Positions 58,047 to 64,000 of a stretch of DNA of 64,000 bases are shown one piece after another. How positions within the stretch are numbered: the stretch's first letter is position 1; each line of letters starts with the position of its first letter. Source of the DNA: Brevundimonas subvibrioides ATCC 15264 (lineage in GTDB: Bacteria > Pseudomonadota > Alphaproteobacteria > Caulobacterales > Caulobacteraceae); contig NC_014375.1 in assembly GCF_000144605.1 (NCBI RefSeq), forward strand, positions 1,178,001-1,242,000, in the 5' to 3' direction. Under the pieces are notes generated by a model. It was not told the DNA's origin, did not search any database, and was given only the letters and a program-made list of their open reading frames with translations. The position numbers were made by a program, and so were the translations under genes.

Positions 58047-58426
58047 AGACCTCGATCCTGGTCGTCGACGACGACGAGAACATCCGCGAGGTCATCCACG
58101 CCATCCTGACCCAGGCCGGGTTCCAGGTGGCGGTGGTGTCGAGCGGCGAGGCGGCCCTGGCCATGGTGAAACGGTCGCGCTTCGCGCTGATGCTGCTGGA
58201 CGTCCACATGCCCAGGATGGGCGGGCTGGACGTCATGGCCGCCATGAGGCGACTGGTCGAGGCCCCGCCGGTGCTGATGGTATCGGCCGACAGCCAGAGC
58301 CGAACCGTCCGCGAGGCCGTGGCGCTGGGGTGCGTCGGCTATGTCGCCAAGCCGTTCAGCCCGGGGAGCCTGGTGGACCGCGTCCGCCGGGCCCTGAAGC
58401 AGCCCATGTCCCCCCTGATGATCTGA
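58043..58426 (+). CDS. Single-domain response regulator
   Basis: 127 residues, receiver only: ILVVDDDENIREVI, LMLLDVHMPRMGG (acceptor Asp near 54), LMVSADS, AKPFSPGSL. ATGA overlap with the hybrid kinase points to co-translation and a shared phosphorelay. Confidence 0.92.
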   Translation: MKTSILVVDDDENIREVIHAILTQAGFQVAVVSSGEAALAMVKRSRFALMLLDVHMPRMGGLDVMAAMRRLVEAPPVLMVSADSQSRTVREAVALGCVGYVAKPFSPGSLVDRVRRALKQPMSPLMI

Positions 58427-58551
58427 CCGGTGTCCGCCCGGCGGTCCCGAGTTGTCCGCGACGGCGCTGAAAAGCCGTTTCCGATCAAGGGGCGTGGTGT
58501 TTAACGAGCGTCCGAACGCGCCTTGTGACGCTGGTCCCCTATAGTTTGGGC

Positions 58552-59133
58552 ATGGCGGGAAATGGCGAAGAACGGCGGGGCGGGGTGGCGGCGCACACCG
58601 CCTGGATCGATGCGCGCATGGAAGACCTGCGGAGCATGGCCGACGAACAGTTCGACTTCGTCCGCGCGGTGACGGTCGCCCCGGGCGACGTCGCGGCCGC
58701 CGACCGGAAAACGCGGATGATCACCAGCCTGGCCCGCGCGGTCGCCGCCGTTGAGGCCGCGGCACAGCGGATGTTGAAGGACGCACGGCGGGACGACACG
58801 CGCGGCGACGAGGGGGACGACGATGCCAGACCGGACCCCGCGATCGTCGATCGATACCGGGCCGAACTGTCCCGCCGCATGGACCGACTGCAGGTCATGG
58901 CAGGAACGACTGGCCTTCATCGCGACGTACGCGCCGGAGAACGGCTGGAAGACCATCATGATGGCGATGTCGAAACTGGCGCTCCATCAGAATCCGCCGG
59001 AAGAGCCGTGGCGGACCTGGGTGATGCTGGGTGGGCGGGGATCGGGCAAGACCTTCGCCGGAGCGTTCTGGCTTCACAGTCTGGCGATCCGGAACAACTT
59101 CACCTTCGCCCTGGTCGGACCCGCGCTGCATGA
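58552..59133 (+). CDS. Candidate GTA small terminase-like protein (gp1 position)
   Basis: Helical protein upstream of and overlapping the large terminase. Residues to about 120 look genuine (EEQFDFVRAV-like DEQFDFVRAVTVAPGDVAAADRKTRMITSLARAV, then IVDRYRAELSRRMDRL). The gene transfer agent of Rhodobacter has its small terminase here. After about 58905 the frame reads as low-complexity sequence, because the genuine large-terminase frame has begun, so the true 3' end may be lost by frameshift. Confidence 0.55.
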   Translation: MAGNGEERRGGVAAHTAWIDARMEDLRSMADEQFDFVRAVTVAPGDVAAADRKTRMITSLARAVAAVEAAAQRMLKDARRDDTRGDEGDDDARPDPAIVDRYRAELSRRMDRLQVMAGTTGLHRDVRAGERLEDHHDGDVETGAPSESAGRAVADLGDAGWAGIGQDLRRSVLASQSGDPEQLHLRPGRTRAA

Positions 59134-60166
59134 CGTGCGCGAGGTCATGGTCGAGGGGCCGTCGGGGCTGAAGGCCATGGCCGAGGGCGCCGACCGGCCG
59201 CGCTGGGAGGCCGGGCGCAAGCGGCTGGTCTGGCCGTACAGCGGGGCGGTGGCCTATGCGTTCTCGGCCGAGGATCCGGACAGTCTGAGGGGCCCGCAGT
59301 TCCACGCCGCCTGGGCCGACGAATTCTGTGCCTGGCGCGCGCCGGAGCGGGTGCTGTCGAACCTGAGGTTCGGCCTGAGACGCGGGCCGGACCCGCAGCT
59401 GGTGGTGACCACGACGCCCCGGCCGATCGCGGCGCTGAGGACGCTGCTGGCCGAGCCGGGGACGCGGACCACGCGCGGGGCGACCCGGGACAATGCGGCG
59501 AACCTGCCGCCGATCTATCTGGACCACCTGCGCGATCTCTATGCCGGGACGCGGCTGGAGGCGCAGGAGATGGAGGGGCTGGTCGTCGAGGGCGAGGGGG
59601 CCCTGTTCCGGGCCGAGGACATCGCCGCGGCGCGGGGCGAACGGCCGGAGCGTCTGGAGAAGATCATCGTCGCCGTCGATCCGCCGGTCACGGCCACGGG
59701 CGACGCCTGTGGCATCGTGGCGGCCGGGCGGTCCCGCCTGCGCGGGAATGCCGACGTCGCCATCGCCTGTGTGCTGGCCGACCGGTCGGCGCGGGGTCTG
59801 ACGCCGCTGGGCTGGGCCCGGCGCGTGGTCGAGACCGCGCGGCTGGTGGAGGCCGACCAGATCGTGGCCGAGGCCAACCAGGGCGGGGAAATGGTGCGCA
59901 CCGTGCTGCAGCAGGCCGGGTGCGAGACCCGGATCAAGCTGGTGCACGCCACGCGCGGCAAGCGGGCCCGGGCCGAGCCGGTCGCGGCGCTGTACGAACA
60001 GGGCCGGGTCGTCCACTGCGGACGGTTCAACGCCCTGGAAGAAGAGCTGATGAGCCTGGGCAGCGAAGCGCCCGGACATAGTCCGGACCGGGCCGACGCC
60101 CTGGTCTGGGCCGTCTCGCAACTGCTGCTGGACCGGCCCGCGGGGCCGCGCATCCGGCTGGTCTGA
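58823..60166 (+). CDS. GTA/phage large terminase
   Basis: Packages DNA into heads. 447 residues. Walker A VMLGGRGSGKTFAGAFW (near 70-80), Walker B region FHAAWADEFCAW, and nuclease residues in IVAVDPPVTATGDACGI and HSPDRADALVWAV. Matches gene transfer agent gp2 type. ATG at 58823 gives 30 N-terminal residues that may be spurious; family-like sequence begins at WQERLAFIATYAP. It overlaps the upstream frame by 311 bp. Confidence 0.92.
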   Translation: MPDRTPRSSIDTGPNCPAAWTDCRSWQERLAFIATYAPENGWKTIMMAMSKLALHQNPPEEPWRTWVMLGGRGSGKTFAGAFWLHSLAIRNNFTFALVGPALHDVREVMVEGPSGLKAMAEGADRPRWEAGRKRLVWPYSGAVAYAFSAEDPDSLRGPQFHAAWADEFCAWRAPERVLSNLRFGLRRGPDPQLVVTTTPRPIAALRTLLAEPGTRTTRGATRDNAANLPPIYLDHLRDLYAGTRLEAQEMEGLVVEGEGALFRAEDIAAARGERPERLEKIIVAVDPPVTATGDACGIVAAGRSRLRGNADVAIACVLADRSARGLTPLGWARRVVETARLVEADQIVAEANQGGEMVRTVLQQAGCETRIKLVHATRGKRARAEPVAALYEQGRVVHCGRFNALEEELMSLGSEAPGHSPDRADALVWAVSQLLLDRPAGPRIRLV

Positions 60167-60188
60167 GTTCACCAACAAGGAGGCCGTG

Positions 60189-60470
60189 ATGCCCAACCCG
60201 ACCGACGCCTATGCGTCGCGCGATCCCTCGCCCGCGTCCCCGGCCCGGCGGGCCGAGGCGGTGACGCCCAGCGACACGACCGACCTGAACGCGGTGGCCA
60301 AGGCGCTGTATGTCGGCGTCGCCGGCCATGTGCGGGTGGTGCCCGTGGCCGCGCCCGGCGGGGCCGCCGTGACCTTCTCCAATCATCCGGTCGGCTATCT
60401 GCCGATCCAGTGCAGCCGTGTGCTGCAGACCGGGACGACGGCGCAGAGCCTGGTCGCGCTGTTCGACTGA
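60189..60470 (+). CDS. GTA spike base protein (RCAP_Rcc01079 family)
   Basis: 93 residues. SDTTDLNAVAKALYVGVAG, VTFSNHPVGYLPIQCSRVLQTGTTAQSLVALFD is the family pattern (shown in two parts here). In Rhodobacter, this family forms the base of GTA head spikes used in receptor binding. ATG at 60189, AAGGAGG 5 nt upstream. Located directly after the large terminase. Confidence 0.85.
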   Translation: MPNPTDAYASRDPSPASPARRAEAVTPSDTTDLNAVAKALYVGVAGHVRVVPVAAPGGAAVTFSNHPVGYLPIQCSRVLQTGTTAQSLVALFD

Positions 60471-60495
60471 TGGCGGGGATCGAGGAGGGCGCGTC

Positions 60496-60678
60496 ATGGG
60501 ACTGAGCCTTGGCCAGCCGCTGAGCTATGCATCAGCCGCGCTGGCGCTGACGCAGGGCGGGGGGGTGGCACCTGCCGGTTATGGCTTCCTCCGCATCGGC
60601 TCCGCCTCATCCAATCAACTCGTGCGTGTCGGCAGCGACAGCTTCGCGCCGCGCATCGTCATTCCTACGGGGGCCTGA
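60496..60678 (+). CDS. Small GTA-associated protein of 60 residues
   Basis: ATG at 60496 with GAGGAGGG about 7 nt upstream. Gly/Ala/Ser-rich with GYGFLRIGSASSNQLVRVG, suggestive of a beta-strand structural protein. Between the spike base gene and a larger gene with overlap-like spacing of 2 bp. No family recognised. Confidence 0.6.
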   Translation: MGLSLGQPLSYASAALALTQGGGVAPAGYGFLRIGSASSNQLVRVGSDSFAPRIVIPTGA

Positions 60679-60680
60679 CC

Positions 60681-61400
60681 ATGGCTGATCTTTTTACCGA
60701 CGCTCCCGCAGACCGCGCGATTGTCCAGAAGGCCTTTGGTGCCTTTCAGGGCGAAACCGGAAAGCGCTACGGCATAGTTGCTGGCGTCATCAAAAACGCC
60801 GGCTCTGGTTGGGAGCTGATTATCAACGCCACCCATACCGAGATGAACGTTGATAGCGTCAGTAGCCTAAGCGGCGAGATCGTTATCAACTACGCCACGC
60901 TGGGCGCTGTGAAGGTTATTTCGTTCGTAGCCGGGCCTGATGAGGTTCTTGCCCAGGCAGGGCTAACTGTCGGAGCTACTGTCACGCCGACAGCCGCAAC
61001 GCTGCGGATGGCTAGGGCTGATCAGACTATCGCTGACTACATTAGCTACAGCGGCTCGGCGTTCACTAGCCTGCTCAACAAGTTCACGATCGGCACCTTC
61101 ACCAGCGGAAACCTGACGCTCACCCACGCCAACACCGGCAACGTCGTTGGGTCGGTGACTTCCCGTTCCGACGTGCTGGACGCCGGGTTCAGCTCGGCTG
61201 GCTCGTCGATTGCGCCCGCCCAAACCATCCTCTCATTCTTCGACCGAGCGACCGGAGTAAAGCAAACGACAGCGTCCACTGAAATGAAGGCTGCGCTGAC
61301 TCGCACGTTGCCGGGAGGCATCATCACCGCGCCGGAGATTTCCGACAGCAACTATCCCGGCTCGAACATCTGGTTCGTCGGGGTGTTTGAACTGGCCTAG
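60681..61400 (+). CDS. Candidate head-spike or fibre-like protein
   Basis: 239 residues. Beta-rich, Thr/Ser/Ala-rich with repeated short strands (VGATVTPTAATLRM, TSGNLTLTHANTG). No signal or membrane segment. Codon choice is visibly lower in GC than the neighbours (gtt, act, cta, aac common). Position after the spike base gene suggests a spike or fibre; this is an inference. Its stop overlaps a convergent small gene by 4 bp. Confidence 0.65.
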   Translation: MADLFTDAPADRAIVQKAFGAFQGETGKRYGIVAGVIKNAGSGWELIINATHTEMNVDSVSSLSGEIVINYATLGAVKVISFVAGPDEVLAQAGLTVGATVTPTAATLRMARADQTIADYISYSGSAFTSLLNKFTIGTFTSGNLTLTHANTGNVVGSVTSRSDVLDAGFSSAGSSIAPAQTILSFFDRATGVKQTTASTEMKAALTRTLPGGIITAPEISDSNYPGSNIWFVGVFELA

Positions 61401-61531
61401 CGCTGCAGGATCAGCACAACCACGCCAATAAGCGTTGGCAGGGCCGCGATAGCGATGACCGGCAGGCCCCCGCGATCCCGGTTGGTTTCGTGAGGCTCGC
61501 CCTCGAAATCATTCTCGCTGCCGAACATCAT
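61397..61531 (-). CDS. Small single-pass membrane protein of 44 residues
   Basis: Starts ATGATG. N-terminal charged part (GSENDFEGEPHETNRDRGG) then one hydrophobic helix (LPVIAIAALPTLIGVVVLIL) and QR. The stop overlaps the convergent + strand gene. No family recognised. Confidence 0.55.
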   Translation of the reverse strand: MMFGSENDFEGEPHETNRDRGGLPVIAIAALPTLIGVVVLILQR

Positions 61532-61629
61532 GGCGCACCCGTAGCACGGCGGTACGCGAGGGACGACCCTCCCACGGCCCGGCATCTCAAGACGCCCGAT
61601 CTTGTGATCTCGCCCCCCACGGGGCCGGT

Positions 61630-62319
61630 TCAGTCGATTACAAAGATAAATCGGTCGCGCAGCCGGTCAATTACCGGTCGGTCGATCCATTCTGGCACGA
61701 CGAAGAGCGCCTGCCTTCCGCAGTGCTCAATGGACGGCAGAACCTCATCTGCCACGTGATAATGCGGCCTGTTCATGTAGTCGTCGAAGATGATGCGTGT
61801 GCCGGGCTTCGCCCGTAGGAGGCTGGTCAGAAAGCTGGCGACCCGGAACCGGCCGTCTACCAAAACGAGGTCCGGCTGCTCGGCATGATCCCAGATCGAC
61901 GACAGGTAGCTTGGAAAAGCGTCTCGCTTGGCCATGCTGACTGGTCGGCCCCATTCACCAACCGGGCCGACATCAACCCATTGCGCTCTGAGCCGAGGCT
62001 CGTCAGCGAAGGCGCTTCGCACCGACAACACCCACTCCTCTGATGTATCCACCGCAAGCACCAGGGCATCGGTGTTTGACAAGACCCATCGGCTGGAAGC
62101 GCCCATGCCGTACTCGCCGTAGACCCTCGATCTGCTGGCCTCGCGTCTGAACATCTCGTCCGACCCATCGAACAGCGACGCGGGCTTAGCCGGCGACACC
62201 AGTTTTCGGGCGGCCTTCGCCAAGATAGGCGGGAGGAAATCCGAAGCTGCGACCATATCCGCGTTCCCCGAGGCTCTGCGCCATTGGGAAGTTCGTAGCC
62301 AGCAAGTCAAGACTTTCAC
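61630..62319 (-). CDS. SAM-methyltransferase-like protein in the GTA insert
   Basis: 229 residues. VYGEYGMGASSRWVL gives a Gly-rich loop, ALVLAVDTSEEWV a post-I acid, and PDLVLVDGRFRVASFLTSLL with IIFDDYMNRPHYHV a Rossmann-type catalytic face. This pattern is a recurring uncharacterised family often near polysaccharide genes. Lies on the - strand against the + strand GTA genes; GC lower than the host genes. Confidence 0.78.
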   Translation of the reverse strand: MKVLTCWLRTSQWRRASGNADMVAASDFLPPILAKAARKLVSPAKPASLFDGSDEMFRREASRSRVYGEYGMGASSRWVLSNTDALVLAVDTSEEWVLSVRSAFADEPRLRAQWVDVGPVGEWGRPVSMAKRDAFPSYLSSIWDHAEQPDLVLVDGRFRVASFLTSLLRAKPGTRIIFDDYMNRPHYHVADEVLPSIEHCGRQALFVVPEWIDRPVIDRLRDRFIFVID

Positions 62320-62359
62320 CCCTTGGCGAGAGCCTACTTTGCCCCCCCACGCCCCTGCA

Positions 62360-62539
62360 TCAGTCCGGTAACCTGGCCTCGATCTTCCGGCGATGCTGGG
62401 CGCGCGCGGGGCGCTGTCGCCTGGCGCGACGGTGCCACCATTTCTTGAGTTTGCGTCTCAGGCGGAACCGGGCGTCGAGATCCCAGCCGGCCAGCCCCAC
62501 GCCAACGGCGACGATCAGAAGGCAGGTCAGCGTCAGCAT
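62360..62539 (-). CDS. Tiny single-pass membrane protein A (59 residues)
   Basis: M-L-T-L-T-C-L-L-I-V start, one membrane helix to residue 18, then AGWDLDARFRL, a basic tail rich in Arg (KKWWHRRARRQRPARAQHRR) and KIEARLPD. Ungapped paralogue of the protein at 62773-62952, same length. Both start contexts read TCGCCT(C/T)ATGCTG. Confidence 0.75.
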   Translation of the reverse strand: MLTLTCLLIVAVGVGLAGWDLDARFRLRRKLKKWWHRRARRQRPARAQHRRKIEARLPD

Positions 62540-62593
62540 GAGGCGAGCCCAAGCCGCCGCGGGGCGCGCGCCATGGTCATGACCGGTGCCACC

Positions 62594-62695
62594 CTAGCTT
62601 CGCAAGGCGGCGAAGATGACGAAGGCGGCGACAGGCATGGCGACGACCAGGAGGCGTCGTGCCCGGTGCGCAGCATGGATAACCTGGCCAAACAT
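62594..62695 (-). CDS. Tiny hydrophobic protein B (33 residues)
   Basis: MFGQVIHAAHRARRLLVVAM followed by PVAAFVIFAALRS. ATG with GGGGGGTGAAG directly upstream. One membrane helix. Lies between proteins A and C. Too short for certainty. Confidence 0.4.
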   Translation of the reverse strand: MFGQVIHAAHRARRLLVVAMPVAAFVIFAALRS

Positions 62696-62772
62696 CTTCA
62701 CCCCCCGGTCCGACATTGGAACGACGTCGCGGGGGGGGCGGTCGCCTCATGCGGATCGCACAGGCCGCTGCG

Positions 62773-62952
62773 TCAGTCGGGTGCCCGGGGGGCGAGCTTG
62801 CGGTGGCGCTGTTCGCGCGCGTTCCGCTGTCGCCAGAAGCGACGGTGCCGCCATTTCCTGAGCCTGTGTCCCAGGTGAAACCGGGCGTCGAGACCCCAGT
62901 AGGCCAGCAGGAGGCCACCGGCGGCGATCAGAATACAGGTCAGCTTCAGCAT
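62773..62952 (-). CDS. Tiny single-pass membrane protein C (59 residues)
   Basis: MLKLTCILIAAGGLLLAYWG then LDARFHLGHRLRKWRHRRFW and a basic tail ending APRAPD. Paralogue of protein A: LDARF, KW-HRR, RQR-AR and PD shared at the same positions. The DNA is also visibly duplicated (62401-62539 against 62812-62952). Confidence 0.75.
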   Translation of the reverse strand: MLKLTCILIAAGGLLLAYWGLDARFHLGHRLRKWRHRRFWRQRNAREQRHRKLAPRAPD

Positions 62953-63050
62953 AAGGCGAACCTACACCGCCGCCGCAGGCGCGCCAGCCCACGCCCTATT
63001 CGGGGGAAGGAAGACGCCTCAGGCGGCGATCCGCGACATCGGGGCCTGGA

Positions 63051-63194
63051 TCATGTCTCCCAACTCCGGGCCTTGCGCCGTTTGCGCCGGAACAGTCGGC
63101 GCAGTCGGTCCGAGAGGTTCAGCCATTCGTCGAGGCCCATCCAAGCCAACGACATGGCGATCACGGCACAGAGGCCGAGCGCAGCGTACAGCAT
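63051..63194 (-). CDS. Tiny single-pass membrane protein D (47 residues)
   Basis: MLYAALGLCAVIAMSLAWMG then LDEWLNLSDRLRRLFRRKRR and KARSWET. Ungapped alignment to protein C keeps ML, LA, GLD, RLR and RR. AGGA lies 7 nt upstream of the ATG. First gene of the leftward tiny-protein series. Confidence 0.7.
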   Translation of the reverse strand: MLYAALGLCAVIAMSLAWMGLDEWLNLSDRLRRLFRRKRRKARSWET

Positions 63195-63225
63195 ATGAGA
63201 GATCCTGCGGCTGGGGAGAGCCGCC

Positions 63226-63240
63226 TGTATTATGCCACGT
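63226..63240 (-). promoter_or_regulatory. Possible promoter of the leftward insert genes
   Basis: On the - strand TGG-CATAAT resembles an extended -10 element, about 35 bp before the ATG of protein D, in an otherwise GC-rich gap. No good -35 box. Confidence 0.3.
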
Positions 63241-63356
63241 CAGGCGCCGAAATTCACGTCCCACCCTGGATCAAATGCGGGCCGTCACCCCAAGCCCCCG
63301 ATCCGGAGGCGGGGAGGCCGGCCGGGCGACCGGCTCGATTTCACAAGGATACGATC

Positions 63357-64000
63357 ATGAACTGGCAGGATCGGCTGTTCGGCCGGCGAACCCCTGTGTC
63401 CGAGACCAAGGACAGCCGCGCGGGGCCGCTGATCGCCCTGACGGCGGCGGGGCGACCGCGGTGGACGCCGCGGGACTATGGCAACCTGGCGCGCGAGGGG
63501 TTCGCGCGGAACGCGGTGGCCTATCGCTGCGTGCGGATGATCGCCGAGGCCTGCGCGGCGACGCCCCTGGCGGTGTTCGCGGGCGGGGTCCGCGCCGACG
63601 ACCATCCGGTGGCCCGTCTGCTGCGCCGGCCCAATCCCGAACAGTCGGGGGCCGAGTGGCTGGAGGGGCTGTACGGGGCGCTGCAGACGGCGGGCAACGC
63701 CTATGTCGAGGCGGTCAGCCCGGATCGGGGGGACGAGGCCGGGCCCGGGGAGCTGTGGTCGCTGCGGCCCGATCGGGTGCAGGTGGTGCCCGGGCGGGCG
63801 GGGTGGCCCGAAGCCTATGAGTATTCCGTCGGCGGTCGCTCGGTGCGGATCGGGCGCGAGGCCGACGGCTGGATGCCGGTGATGCAGCTGAAGCTGTGGA
63901 ACCCGACCGACGACCACTACGGGTTTTCGCCCCTCGAGGCGGCGGCTGCGGCCATCGACGTGCACAATGCCTCGGGGGCCTGGAACAAGGCGCTGCTGGA
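63357..64000 (+). CDS. GTA/phage portal protein, N-terminal part
   Basis: Portal vertex of the head through which DNA is packed. 214 codons before the window ends, so incomplete. WTPRDYGNLAREGFARNAVAYRCVRMIAEA, PVARLLRRPNPEQSGAEWLEGL and AGNAYVEAVSP match gene transfer agent gp3 and HK97-type portals. ATG with AAGGAT about 8 nt upstream. Resumes the + strand GTA order after the insert. Confidence 0.93.
   Translation, partial: MNWQDRLFGRRTPVSETKDSRAGPLIALTAAGRPRWTPRDYGNLAREGFARNAVAYRCVRMIAEACAATPLAVFAGGVRADDHPVARLLRRPNPEQSGAEWLEGLYGALQTAGNAYVEAVSPDRGDEAGPGELWSLRPDRVQVVPGRAGWPEAYEYSVGGRSVRIGREADGWMPVMQLKLWNPTDDHYGFSPLEAAAAAIDVHNASGAWNKALL

Noticed and set aside
62393..62878. 161-codon + strand frame over the tiny membrane protein genes
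   Set aside because: Product has no family features; the - strand frames show paralogy and membrane helices instead.

Overview
The window comes from a GC-rich alphaproteobacterium of the Caulobacterales, most like Brevundimonas. The evidence is the CtrA master regulator with CcrM-type GANTC sites upstream, the ChpT phosphotransferase, a DivJ/PleC-type kinase, MucR, and families such as DUF2336, DUF1491 and DUF6456, together with a gene transfer agent (GTA) head cluster. The genus is an inference from protein character; no rRNA or tRNA gene was seen.

Layout. 1-10.2 kb: 3' end of isocitrate dehydrogenase with a strong terminator, tandem DUF2939 proteins, a DUF885 peptidase-like protein, alaS, small proteins, and recA. 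10.2-20 kb: DUF1223 and DUF4344 proteins, a methyltransferase, an M28 peptidase, a cheR-cheY-chpT group, cysQ, and an ethylene-receptor-like histidine kinase with its response regulator. 20-33 kb: an old yellow enzyme, a CHASE4-GGDEF-EAL protein, prfC, a BLUF photoreceptor, a membrane kinase, sufE, mucR and a DUF2336 protein. 33-45 kb: cysK, two large kinases, fliI-fliJ, a GH10 xylanase, a ClpP-like protein, a SOUL-family lipoprotein and ctrA. 45-54 kb: a DnaA-domain-IV-like protein with a DUF6456 partner divergent from ctrA, a second DUF2336 protein, and a substrate-binding/ATPase/permease importer of the ThiXYZ/NitT type. It ends with an ABC-F ATPase. 54-58.5 kb: a DUF559 endonuclease relic enclosed by perfect inverted repeats, a YcgN-like protein and a hybrid kinase with its receiver partner. 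58.5-64 kb: a GTA-type cluster (small terminase candidate, large terminase, spike base protein, portal).

How the genes relate. ChpT, CtrA and a DivJ/PleC-type kinase belong to the cell-cycle phosphorelay of Caulobacterales. The window also carries many other signalling proteins: five further kinases or receivers, a c-di-GMP enzyme and a blue-light sensor. Its flagellar and chemotaxis genes are typical targets of that circuit.

The most unusual region is 60.5-63.3 kb. Between the GTA large terminase and portal genes lies an insert of visibly lower GC in part. It holds spike-related genes on the + strand. On the - strand it holds a methyltransferase-like gene and at least three paralogous single-pass membrane proteins of 47-59 residues, which length-filtered gene calling would miss. 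Other notable items are a dispersed palindromic repeat (two solo copies plus the pair around the DUF559 relic), an ethylene-binding-type sensor with all known key residues, and a dense GANTC cluster between ctrA and its divergent neighbour.
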